Source: Sulfitobacter albidus (GTDB taxonomy: Bacteria > Pseudomonadota > Alphaproteobacteria > Rhodobacterales > Rhodobacteraceae). From it: 64,000 nucleotides of DNA. The translations under genes were made by a program, and so were the position numbers. Positions 33,698 to 41,956 of the stretch are shown piece by piece (position 1 is the first letter of the stretch; each line of letters opens with the position of its first letter). Location of the stretch: the NCBI RefSeq assembly GCF_018200035.1, contig NZ_CP073581.1, forward strand, positions 368,501 to 432,500, written 5' to 3'. Below the pieces are notes generated by a model, which saw only the letters and a program-made list of their open reading frames with translations, made no database searches and was not told the origin of the DNA.

Positions 33698-34477
33698 ATG
33701 ACACTCGATCAGATCGTTAACCTTGAACAGCACCCGATCACCGATCCCGGTTACGCCGCTCGCGCGGCCGCCACGCTTGAGGCTGACGGCGCGCTGGTGC
33801 TCGAAGGGTTCATTACCGATGCGGCCCTCGCCGCCATGCAAGCCGAGGCGGCGGCGGGACGGGCGGGGGCCTATTTCTGTGCTCAGCAACACTCCGTCTA
33901 CCTTGCCCCGCGCGACGAAGCGCTGCCCGAGGATCATCCGTTCAACCGGCAGGTCACCTCGTCCAAGGGCTGCATCTGCGACGATGACGTCGCACCCGAC
34001 AGCCCGCTGCGCGCGCTCTACGAGAGCGATGACTTCCGAAGCTTTGTCAAAGCCGTGACCGGCGAGGCCGAGCTGCACAGCTACGCCGATCCGCTCTCGT
34101 CGATCAATATCCACTACGCCGAGCGTGGGCAGGAGCTGGGTTGGCATTTCGACAACTCCTCCTTCGCGATCACGCTGCTCATTCAGAAGCCGGACGCGGG
34201 CGCGCGGTTTGAATACGTGAAAAACCTGCGCGATGCGGATGCGGGGGATATGAATACGGACGGTGTGGCTGATCTGCTGGATGGGCGGACCACGCCGCAG
34301 CAGCTGGAGATGGATCCCGGCACGCTGGTGCTGTTTCGCGGGCGTAACTCGATCCACCGGGTGTCGCCGAATGAAAGCGACCGGACGCGGATGCTGGCCG
34401 TGCTGGCGTATAACAACGCGCCCGGCATTGCGCTGTCTGAAAGCGCGCGCATGACGTTTTACGGACGGCTTGGCTAG
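33698..34477 (+). CDS. 2-oxoglutarate/Fe(II)-dependent oxygenase
   Basis: A 259-residue cupin-fold oxygenase. The iron facial triad is His150 and Asp152 (GWHFDNSSF) with distal His220 (NSIHRVSP), and Arg229 or Arg231 would bind 2-oxoglutarate. The layout (GWHFD, FAITLLIQKP, FEYVKNLRD, GTLVLFRGRNSIHRV) resembles the group that includes free amino acid hydroxylases and BesD-type halogenases. Halogenases have Gly in place of the Asp, so this one should hydroxylate. It is not the classical ectoine hydroxylase EctD by these motifs. It follows the EctC-like gene on the same strand and may act on the same or a related small molecule. Confidence 0.8.
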   Translation: MTLDQIVNLEQHPITDPGYAARAAATLEADGALVLEGFITDAALAAMQAEAAAGRAGAYFCAQQHSVYLAPRDEALPEDHPFNRQVTSSKGCICDDDVAPDSPLRALYESDDFRSFVKAVTGEAELHSYADPLSSINIHYAERGQELGWHFDNSSFAITLLIQKPDAGARFEYVKNLRDADAGDMNTDGVADLLDGRTTPQQLEMDPGTLVLFRGRNSIHRVSPNESDRTRMLAVLAYNNAPGIALSESARMTFYGRLG

Positions 34478-36084
34478 GCGTTCACATGCTCCCACACCTG
34501 TGAGATGACAACCGACCCTTCGCCCACGGCGGAGGCCACGCGCTTGACCGAAGTCGCGCGCACGTCGCCCACGGCAAAGACACCGGGGCAGGAGGTGGCG
34601 AATTGGCTGTCGCCGCCTGCCGCTGCACCGGTTTTGACAAATCCCTTGTCATCCAGCGCACATAATTCCGACAGCCAACCGGTATTTGGCGCCGCCCCCA
34701 CCATGATGAATGCGGCGGGGCAGTCGAGCAGCCAATCCTCGCCGTCGCGGTCCATGCGCACCTGCGTCATCGCCTCGTCGCCTTTGAGTTCGCTGATCTG
34801 GGTGCGGTAGTGGATGGTGATGCGCGGATCCGCCTCCAGCCGCGAGGACAGGTAGTCCGACATCGACGCGGCAAGGCTGTCACCGCGCACCAGAAGATGC
34901 ACGTGGCGGGCGGTGCGCGACAGATACATCGCCGCTTGTCCCGCAGAGTTCCCACCGCCCACGATCACCACCTCCGCGTTCTTGCAATAGCGTGCCTCCA
35001 TCTCGGTCGCGGCATAGTAGATGCCTTGCCCCTCGAAATCCTCCAGCCGGTCTAGCGGCAGGCGCCGGTACTGCACGCCCGTGGCCACCACCAGGCCCCG
35101 CGCGCACAGCTGCTGATCGGTATCGAGCGTGACGCAAAAAATGCCGTCCTCGCGCCGCTCCAAGGCCGTGGCGCGGCGCGGGCGCACGAAGCGCGTGCCG
35201 AATTTCATCGCCTGCACTTCGCCGCGCCAGACCAGATCGGCGCCCGAGATCCCGGTGGGAAAGCCCATGTAATTCTCGATCCGGCTCGACGTGCCGGCCT
35301 GTCCGCCCACGGCGATATCCTCGACCAGCACGGCGCTCAGCCCCTCGGCGCCGGCATAGACGCCCGCCGCCACGCCCGCTGGCCCGCCGCCGACGATCAC
35401 CACATCGACGACCGTACCGTCCTCGACCTCCTGCGCGAGGCCCAGCAGGGCCGCGACGCGCGCGGGCGTCGGATCCTCGATCACCGTGTCCTTGCCAAAG
35501 ATCACCGCCGGTTCGTGCCCCGACAGATCGCAGGCCGCGCCCGCCGCGCTGGCATTGGGCGATCCTGCCTCCATCGTCTGGAACGGAATGCGGTTGCGGC
35601 TGGCGAACTCTGCAATGCGGCGGATGTTGCGGTCCACGTCGACGCCGATGAGCTTGAGCGAGGTATCGTTATCCTCGATCTGCCGCCGCCTGCGCGCGGC
35701 AAAGACGGTGATGACGATATCCGACATCTCGGGGATGCGCGCCATCGCTGCCAGCATCGCGGGACGCGGCACGGCGATCACCCGGCAATCGGCATAGGCG
35801 CGCATCGGCAGGGTATAGCTGCCGCCGCCAAGAAACGCGATCTCGCCCACGAATTGCGTGGGGCCGAGGCGGTCGGGCCTATAGGCGTTGCGGGTGTAGG
35901 GATCGACCAGCTCGATCTCGCCCTCCAGCAGATACAGGAACCTGTCCATCGGATCGCCCACTTCGGCAATCATATCGCCCTTGGCGTAGCTGACGATTTC
36001 GCCGATGCGGTGCAGCTCTTCGACGTGGGCGTCGTGCAGCGGGGTGCGGATCATCTGACGCAGATCGGGGGCGAGACTGTCCAT
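34474..36084 (-). CDS. cNMP-binding domain / thioredoxin reductase-like fusion
   Basis: A 536-residue protein of three parts: a cyclic-nucleotide-binding-type beta-barrel (about 15-130, with GDPMDRFLYLLEGEIEL and FVGEIAFLGGGSYTLP), a thioredoxin/glutaredoxin-like segment (140-215, with KLIGVDVDRNIRR), and a thioredoxin-reductase-like flavoprotein (225-536, FAD loop VGGGPAGVAAG, NADPH loop VIVGGGNSAGQ, and GVFAVGDVRA). The redox CxxC of thioredoxin reductase is missing: the region reads YYAATEMEARYC. It may therefore act as an NADPH oxidase-like or regulatory flavoprotein controlled by a ligand at the N-terminal domain. It overlaps the convergent oxygenase gene by 4 nt. Confidence 0.85.
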   Translation of the reverse strand: MDSLAPDLRQMIRTPLHDAHVEELHRIGEIVSYAKGDMIAEVGDPMDRFLYLLEGEIELVDPYTRNAYRPDRLGPTQFVGEIAFLGGGSYTLPMRAYADCRVIAVPRPAMLAAMARIPEMSDIVITVFAARRRRQIEDNDTSLKLIGVDVDRNIRRIAEFASRNRIPFQTMEAGSPNASAAGAACDLSGHEPAVIFGKDTVIEDPTPARVAALLGLAQEVEDGTVVDVVIVGGGPAGVAAGVYAGAEGLSAVLVEDIAVGGQAGTSSRIENYMGFPTGISGADLVWRGEVQAMKFGTRFVRPRRATALERREDGIFCVTLDTDQQLCARGLVVATGVQYRRLPLDRLEDFEGQGIYYAATEMEARYCKNAEVVIVGGGNSAGQAAMYLSRTARHVHLLVRGDSLAASMSDYLSSRLEADPRITIHYRTQISELKGDEAMTQVRMDRDGEDWLLDCPAAFIMVGAAPNTGWLSELCALDDKGFVKTGAAAGGDSQFATSCPGVFAVGDVRATSVKRVASAVGEGSVVISQVWEHVNA

Positions 36085-36150
36085 GGGGCGGCTCCTGTTG
36101 TGGATGTCACAACCTTAACGTGATTGCCCCGCGCCGCCAGTACCGGAAAC

Positions 36151-36180
36151 AAAAAAGGGCCCCGCCGTGGCGGAGCCCCT
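36151..36180 (-). terminator. intrinsic terminator of the purine uptake operon
   Basis: Read on the minus strand, GGGGCTCCGCC pairs with GGCGGGGCCC and is followed directly by TTTTTT. It lies 23 nt after the stop of the binding-protein gene at 36203, so it ends the long xdh-importer operon. This is the clearest rho-independent terminator in the window. Confidence 0.88.
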
Positions 36181-36202
36181 GTTTCGTGCTTAGCGGATCG
36201 GC

Positions 36203-37282
36203 TTATTGCGGGATTTCGGCGTCGATGCCTTCGACGTAGAAATTCATGCCCGCAAGCGTGCCGTCATCCGCCGTCTCACCCTCGGCAAGAAAGACGCTGC
36301 CGTCCTGCTTGTTCAGCGGGCCGGTAAAGGCGTGGTATTCGCCCGATGCCAGCTGTTCCTTGAGCGCGAGCGCTTCGGCTTTCACGTCCGCAGGCACGGC
36401 GTCAGAGATTTCACCGATGCCGACCATGCCGGCGCCGATGCCGTCCCATGTGTCGGTCGATTCCCATGTGCCGTCCATCACGGCCTTGGTGCGCGCGATG
36501 TAGTAGGGCGCCCAGTCGTCAATGATTGACGAGACGCGCGGGAAGGGCGCGTATTGCCCCATGTCGGAGGCCTGACCAAAGGTCACCACATTGCCCGCTT
36601 CCTGCGCGGCCGCCTGTGGGGCCGTGGAATCGGTGTGTTGCAGCACCACATCCGCGCCCTGTTCGATCAGCGCCTTGGCCGCATCCGCTTCCTTGGCGGG
36701 GTCGAACCAGGTGTAGGCCCAGATGATCTTGAACTCGACATCGGGGTTCACCTTGGCCGCGTGGATATAAGCGGAATTGATGCCGCGAATGACTTCGGGG
36801 ATCGGGTAGGAGGCGATGTAGCCGATGATGTTCGACTTCGTCATCTTGCCCGCGATATGGCCCTGAATCGCACGGCCTTCGTAGAAGCGGGCGGAGTAGG
36901 TCGACACGTTGTCGGCGCGCTTGTAGCCGGTTGCGTGTTCGAATTTCACATCGGGGAATTTGGCGGCCACGTTGATCGTGGGATCCATGTAGCCGAACGA
37001 CGTGGTAAAGATCAGATCGGCCCCATCCAGCGCCATCTGCGTCATCACCCGCTCGCTGTCGGGGCCTTCGGCCACGCTTTCGACATAGACGGTCTCGACC
37101 GCGTCGCCGAATTCTTCCTCGACGGCCAGACGGCCCTTGTCGTGCTCGTAGGTCCAGCCGCCGTCGCCGATCGGGCCGACGTAGACAAAACCGACCTTGG
37201 TTTTCTCGTGGCCATCGGCAAAGGCCGCCGTGGCCATACCGGCGACAAGCGCAGCACTTGCCAGCAGTTTGGTGAAGTTCAT
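36203..37282 (-). CDS. BMP-family ABC transporter substrate-binding protein (purine nucleoside type)
   Basis: Periplasmic receptor of 359 residues: signal peptide (1-22, ending AAFA), then the BMP/PnrA-type start KVGFVYVGPIGDGGWTYEHDKGR. Other marks are FEHATGYKRADNVSTYSARFYEG, VLQHTDSTAPQAAAQEAG and GSVFLAEGETADDG. BMP-type proteins bind nucleosides or purine bases. It is the last gene of a minus-strand operon headed by xanthine dehydrogenase genes, so xanthine, hypoxanthine, urate or a nucleoside is the likely cargo. A strong terminator follows. Confidence 0.9.
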   Translation of the reverse strand: MNFTKLLASAALVAGMATAAFADGHEKTKVGFVYVGPIGDGGWTYEHDKGRLAVEEEFGDAVETVYVESVAEGPDSERVMTQMALDGADLIFTTSFGYMDPTINVAAKFPDVKFEHATGYKRADNVSTYSARFYEGRAIQGHIAGKMTKSNIIGYIASYPIPEVIRGINSAYIHAAKVNPDVEFKIIWAYTWFDPAKEADAAKALIEQGADVVLQHTDSTAPQAAAQEAGNVVTFGQASDMGQYAPFPRVSSIIDDWAPYYIARTKAVMDGTWESTDTWDGIGAGMVGIGEISDAVPADVKAEALALKEQLASGEYHAFTGPLNKQDGSVFLAEGETADDGTLAGMNFYVEGIDAEIPQ

Positions 37283-37330
37283 CAGGTATCTCCCCAGTTT
37301 ACAAAGCGCCCTCTGCGGGGCGCGGATGCC

Positions 37331-38251
37331 TCAGGACGAGGCGTGGAATACACGGCCCAAAGAGCCGGGCGCGCGGTTGGCATCCCGTGACAGGATGACC
37401 AGCACCACAATCGTGATCAGGTAGGGCGACATTGCCAGATATTCGACAGGAATGGCAACGCCCGCGCCCTGTAGATTAAGCTGCAATTGAACCAGCCCGC
37501 CAAAAAGATAGGCACCCACAAGGATGCGCAGCGGCTTCCAGCTTGCGAATACCACCAGCGCGAGAGCGATCCAGCCGACGCCGGCGGTCATCCCTTCGGT
37601 CCATTGCGGCACGCGGATCAGGCTGATGTAGGCGCCGCCGACCCCGGCACAGGCACCCCCGAACATGATCGCCAGCGTGCGGATGCGCTTGACCTTGAAG
37701 CCCAGCGCGTGGGCTGCGTCGTGATTTTCACCCACCGCGCGCAGCACCAGCCCCGCGCGGGTGTATTTCAGCGTGGCCCAAACCGCGACCACCAGCGCGA
37801 GGCCGAGATACAGGATGATGTCATGGCTGAGAAAAATCGGCCCGATCACGGGGATATCGGCGAGCGGTCCGAAGTCCACATCGCCCAGACGCGGCGGTTT
37901 CACCCCGATGTAGCCTTGCCCCAGCAGTGCCGAAAACCCGAGGCCAAACAGCGTGAGCGCAAGGCCGGAGGCGACCTGATTGGCCAGCATCACCTGCGTC
38001 AGGAACGCAAAAAGCAGGCTCAGCAGCGCCCCGCCGACCGCTGCGGCGGCAAAGCCCAGCAGGGGCGATCCGGTCTCGACCGCCGTGGCAAAACCGCAGA
38101 TCGCCCCGATGATCATCATCCCCTCGACACCAAGATTCAGCACGCCCGACCGCTCCACCACCAGCTCGCCAATGGCGGCAAAGATAAGCGGCGTCGCGGC
38201 CACGAAGAACCCCGCGATGAACAGGATCGGGTTGATTGCGGACAGGTCCAT
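37331..38251 (-). CDS. purine/nucleoside ABC transporter permease 2
   Basis: A 306-residue membrane protein with about eight to nine hydrophobic helices, of the branched-chain-amino-acid-permease-like family used by BMP-type importers (FAAIGELVVERSGVLNLGVEGMM near residue 25-47; LRAVGENHDAAHALGFKVKRIR as the ATPase contact loop). The start overlaps the stop of the small membrane protein gene (TGATG), and the binding-protein gene follows 48 nt downstream. Confidence 0.9.
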   Translation of the reverse strand: MDLSAINPILFIAGFFVAATPLIFAAIGELVVERSGVLNLGVEGMMIIGAICGFATAVETGSPLLGFAAAAVGGALLSLLFAFLTQVMLANQVASGLALTLFGLGFSALLGQGYIGVKPPRLGDVDFGPLADIPVIGPIFLSHDIILYLGLALVVAVWATLKYTRAGLVLRAVGENHDAAHALGFKVKRIRTLAIMFGGACAGVGGAYISLIRVPQWTEGMTAGVGWIALALVVFASWKPLRILVGAYLFGGLVQLQLNLQGAGVAIPVEYLAMSPYLITIVVLVILSRDANRAPGSLGRVFHASS

Positions 38252-38559
38252 CAGACGCCACCGTGCAGAATCAGGTGAATGAGTCCCGCAGTCGCGGTGG
38301 CACTCGCAAGCATACCGGTCAGATGCCGCGGTGACGGGCGGTGCAGACGAGCCAAGGCTTTGGATCGCAGGCCGCTCATCCGCGCCGCCAACAGGCCCGC
38401 GCCGACCAAGACGAGGAAAATGAGCACATGAACGCCCGCGAAAACCAGCAGCGCCGTGCCCGCGCGCCCGTCCTCGCCCGTGAGCGCGCTGTGCAGCATC
38501 ATCAGGAGCATCGGCGCCATGGCGACGCCCATCAGCATCGGGGCATATCTGCGTGTCAT
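38251..38559 (-). CDS. small membrane protein between the two permease genes
   Basis: A 102-residue protein with about three hydrophobic stretches (5-27, 35-60 with ALLVFAGVHVLIFLVLVGAGLL, and 80-99) and basic loops. It is fixed in the operon by an ATGA overlap with the permease before it and a TGATG overlap with the one after it. I know no such subunit in BMP-type importers. It may be an accessory protein of the transporter, or only a passenger; its function is unknown. Confidence 0.72.
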   Translation of the reverse strand: MTRRYAPMLMGVAMAPMLLMMLHSALTGEDGRAGTALLVFAGVHVLIFLVLVGAGLLAARMSGLRSKALARLHRPSPRHLTGMLASATATAGLIHLILHGGV

Positions 38560-39638
38560 ACGACCTCCACCCGGCCGAAGCGCAGCCGGTAGTTGGTGAA
38601 AATATCCAGCGCCAGCAGGAAAAACAGCAGCATCCCCTGAAACACCTGAATGGCGGCGGCGGGCAGGCCCAGCTGGCTTTGCGCGATGTCGCCGCCGATA
38701 TAGGTCAGCGCCATCAGCCCCCCCGCCAGCAGGATGCCCACCGGATGCAACCGGCCCAGAAACGCCACGATGATCGCGGTGAAACCGTAGCCTACGTTGA
38801 AATCGATCGTCACCTGGCCGGCGGGGCCAGAGACTTCGAACAGGCCCGCAAGCCCCGCCAGCGCGCCGGAGGTGCCAAGGCAGAAGAGGATCAGCCGGGC
38901 GGGCCGCACGCCCGAAAACGCCGCCGCGCGCGGCGCGTCCCCCGTGACGCGAATGGCAAATCCCAGACGGTGCCGGGTCAGCAAGACATAGGCAAAGATC
39001 ACCACGATAAAGGCGGTCACGATGCCCCAGTGCATGCCCGTGCCCGCGATCAGCTCGGCGTTGTGGGCGCTGGGGTATTGCGCCAGATTGCGCGATCCGG
39101 GAAATCCCATGCCTTCGGGATTGCGCATCGCGCCCAGCGCCATCGAGGCCAGAAATTGCTCGGCCACATAGACCAGCATCAACGAGACGAGGATTTCGTT
39201 GGTGCCGAATTTCACCTTCAGCACGGCGGGGATCATCGCCCAGATCCAGCCGCCGAACGCGCCCGCGATGACCATCAGCGGAAAGATCACCGCGCTTTCC
39301 ACCGGATAGAACGCCAGCCCCACGCCCGCGCCGAAGAGCGCGCCCATGATGTATTGCCCCTCGGCCCCGATGTTCCAGATCCCGGCCTTGAAGCCCAGCG
39401 ACAACCCGATGGCGATCAGCACCAGCGGTGCGCCTTTGATCAGCAATTGCGGGCGGTAGAAGAACGCGAACTCACCGAACAGCGGCTCGAAAAAGATCGT
39501 GCGGATCGCGGCGATGGGATCCTTGCCCAGAAAGGCAAAGAGGATGCCGCCGAACAGCATCGTCAGCAGCACCGCCAGCACGGGCGTGGCCAGCGCAAAG
39601 GCGCGGCTTGGCTCGGGGCGCTTGACCAGCGCGATCAT
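38556..39638 (-). CDS. purine/nucleoside ABC transporter permease 1
   Basis: A 360-residue membrane protein with about nine helices. GLSLGFKAGIWNIGAEGQYIMGALFGAGV is the typical inward segment of this permease family, and IRVTGDAPRAAAFSGVRPARL is the coupling loop for the ATPase. It forms the channel with the second permease. It starts 9 nt after the ATPase stop. Confidence 0.9.
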   Translation of the reverse strand: MIALVKRPEPSRAFALATPVLAVLLTMLFGGILFAFLGKDPIAAIRTIFFEPLFGEFAFFYRPQLLIKGAPLVLIAIGLSLGFKAGIWNIGAEGQYIMGALFGAGVGLAFYPVESAVIFPLMVIAGAFGGWIWAMIPAVLKVKFGTNEILVSLMLVYVAEQFLASMALGAMRNPEGMGFPGSRNLAQYPSAHNAELIAGTGMHWGIVTAFIVVIFAYVLLTRHRLGFAIRVTGDAPRAAAFSGVRPARLILFCLGTSGALAGLAGLFEVSGPAGQVTIDFNVGYGFTAIIVAFLGRLHPVGILLAGGLMALTYIGGDIAQSQLGLPAAAIQVFQGMLLFFLLALDIFTNYRLRFGRVEVV

Positions 39639-39647
39639 GTTGCGGCC

Positions 39648-41162
39648 TCACACATGGGCGACCTCCATCCCGTGGGCGCCGCCCATCATCAGGCCGATCT
39701 CGTCCACCGTTAGCCCTTGGGCCGGGCGCGCCTCGCTCAGACGGCCCTCGTTAAGGGCGGCAAAGCGGTCGGCGATTTCCATCAGCTCATCCAGATCCTG
39801 ACTGATCACGATCACCGCAGCGCCCGCCTGCGCCAGATCCAGCAGCGCCTGCCGGATCGCGGCGGCGGCGGAGGCATCGACGCCCCATGTCGGCTGGTTG
39901 ACGACCAGAACCTCGGGGCGCTGCATGACCTCGCGGCCGATCACGAATTTCTGCAGGTTGCCCCCGGACAGCGACCGTGCAGCCACCCCCGGTCCGGGCG
40001 TGCGCACGTCAAATCGGTCGATCACCGCTTGCGCAAAGCCGCGCGCGCCGGACCAGTCGAGGAATCCGCGCTTTTGCAGCCCCTCGCGCACCGCACCGGT
40101 CAGCATCGCGTTCTCCGTCAGCGTCATGTCGGGGGCGGCGGCGTGGCCCAGCCGTTCCTCGGGCGCGGCCAGCACGCCGCGCGTGCGTCTTGCCGTGGGG
40201 CCAAGCGGGCCAATGTCATCGCCGCCATGGCGCAGCATGCCGCGCGCAACGGGCCGCTCGCCCGATAGCGCCGCCAGCAATTCATCCTGCCCGTTCCCCG
40301 CCACGCCACCGATGCCGAACACCTCACCGCGCCGCAGCTCCAGCGAGACATCCTTGAGCGACATGCCAAAGGCGTTGGGCGCGGGCGCGCTCAGCCCGGT
40401 GAGCGTCAGCACCACCTCGCCGGGCGTGTGGCCGGGGCGCGAGGGCGTGGCAAGGATCTTGCCCACCATCATCTCAGCCATGTCGCGCGCTGTCGTCTCG
40501 CGCGGGATGCAGTGGCCCACGACCTTTCCCAGCCGCAGGATCGTGGCGGCGTCGCACAGGCTGCGAATCTCTTCGAGCTTGTGCGAGATATAGAGGATCG
40601 CGGTGCCCTCGGCGGCCAGCTTGCGCAGGGTCTTGAACAGGATCTCGACCTCCTGCGGGGTCAGCACGCTCGTCGGCTCATCCATGATCAGCAGTTTGGG
40701 GCCTTGCAACAAACAGCGAATGATCTCGACCCGCTGCCGCTCCCCGGCGCTCAGATCGCCGACCAGACGGTCGGGCGCCAGCGGCAGGCCGTAGGTTTCG
40801 GACACTTCGCGAATGCGGGCCGAAAGCGCGCTCAGCTTCGGCGCATCCTCCATCCCCAGTGCGATGTTTTCGGCCACGCTCATCGCGTCAAAGAGCGAGA
40901 AATGTTGAAACACCATGCCCACGCCTGCCGCCCGCGCCGCGCGCGGCTCTGAAGGGGTGAAGGGCTGCCCCCGCATCTGCATCGTGCCCGCGTCGGGCGC
41001 CACAAGGCCATAGATCATCTTGACCAGCGTGGATTTGCCCGCGCCATTCTCGCCCAGCAGCGCGTGCACCTCACCGGGCGCAATGCTCAGCGAGACGTCC
41101 TCGTTGGCGATGACACCGGGGTAGGCTTTGGTCAGCCCGGAAAGGTCGAGAAGCGGGGTCAT
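39648..41162 (-). CDS. purine/nucleoside ABC transporter ATPase (tandem)
   Basis: A 504-residue tandem ATPase of the sugar/nucleoside importer class. The first half has Walker A GENGAGKST, signature LSAGERQRVEI and Walker B LLIMDEPTSVL. The second half has the altered nucleotide loop GGVAGNGQDELLAAL, signature LSGGNLQKFVIGRE and VLVVNQPTWGVD, in which Asn-Gln replaces Asp-Glu, as is usual for the second domain of this class. The start overlaps the xdhC stop (ATGA), linking purine oxidation and uptake. Confidence 0.92.
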   Translation of the reverse strand: MTPLLDLSGLTKAYPGVIANEDVSLSIAPGEVHALLGENGAGKSTLVKMIYGLVAPDAGTMQMRGQPFTPSEPRAARAAGVGMVFQHFSLFDAMSVAENIALGMEDAPKLSALSARIREVSETYGLPLAPDRLVGDLSAGERQRVEIIRCLLQGPKLLIMDEPTSVLTPQEVEILFKTLRKLAAEGTAILYISHKLEEIRSLCDAATILRLGKVVGHCIPRETTARDMAEMMVGKILATPSRPGHTPGEVVLTLTGLSAPAPNAFGMSLKDVSLELRRGEVFGIGGVAGNGQDELLAALSGERPVARGMLRHGGDDIGPLGPTARRTRGVLAAPEERLGHAAAPDMTLTENAMLTGAVREGLQKRGFLDWSGARGFAQAVIDRFDVRTPGPGVAARSLSGGNLQKFVIGREVMQRPEVLVVNQPTWGVDASAAAAIRQALLDLAQAGAAVIVISQDLDELMEIADRFAALNEGRLSEARPAQGLTVDEIGLMMGGAHGMEVAHV

Positions 41163-41956
41163 GCGATGGCGGTCCTTGGGTCGCGCGCACTATCATCCGC
41201 AGGCACGCCATTTTTCAAGAGCGCGGTGAGCGTGGAATGCGCGATCAGATCGGGGTGCTTGCCTCGCGCCGGGTCGCCAATGGGCGAGGTCAGGCGCGCG
41301 GGATCAAGCCCCATTGCGCGCAGGCGCTTGTAAAACCGTGCCTTTTTGGTGGCCGAGGCGATCAATCCACAACTTGCAAAGGGCCGCGCTAGCAGGGCGG
41401 CACAGAGGGCAAAGTCGATCTCGTGACTATAGGTAAAGATCAAATGATGGGCGTTTTGCGGGGCGTGATGCGCCAGACGCGGCATGTCGGGGCAGGGCAA
41501 GCAGGTGATTTTTTGGGGTTGGCTGACGGGGAATCGCGCCTCTCCCGTGTCGATCCACGTCAGATCAAACGCCCCGTGGGGCGCCGCGAGGCGCGCCACA
41601 GCGCGGCCTACGTGCCCGGCCCCCCAGATCCAGAGCGGCGCGGTCGCTGCGCCGGGTGCCATTGGGGGCAGCGGTGGCAGGAATTGATCCAGATCGACAA
41701 ACCGCGGATCACGGCCAAACCGCAACCACACCGACCCGCCACAGCATTGCCCCAGAGCGGGGCCAAGGGGGACCGTTTCCTCATGTGCTGCCACCCCATC
41801 GGCCAGCATTTCGCGCGCCATGGCGATTGCACGGTATTCCAGCGCGCCGCCGCCGATGGTGCCTTGGGTGCCCTCCGCCGTTACCGCCATGACCGTGCCC
41901 GCGTCGCGCGGGGCGGAGCCGCGGGTGGCAGTGATTTCCACGTAGATCACGCTCAT
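41159..41956 (-). CDS. xdhC: xanthine dehydrogenase accessory protein XdhC
   Basis: A 265-residue chaperone that inserts sulfurated molybdenum cofactor into XdhB. The N-terminal XdhC/CoxI domain has VEITATRGSAPRDAGTVMAV and GTIGGGALEYRAI, then LGQCCGGSV with the paired cysteines. The C-terminal Rossmann-like domain has IWGAGHVGRAVARLAA and the ending GLIASATKKARFYKRL. It overlaps both neighbours by 4 nt. Confidence 0.93.
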   Translation of the reverse strand: MSVIYVEITATRGSAPRDAGTVMAVTAEGTQGTIGGGALEYRAIAMAREMLADGVAAHEETVPLGPALGQCCGGSVWLRFGRDPRFVDLDQFLPPLPPMAPGAATAPLWIWGAGHVGRAVARLAAPHGAFDLTWIDTGEARFPVSQPQKITCLPCPDMPRLAHHAPQNAHHLIFTYSHEIDFALCAALLARPFASCGLIASATKKARFYKRLRAMGLDPARLTSPIGDPARGKHPDLIAHSTLTALLKNGVPADDSARDPRTAIA

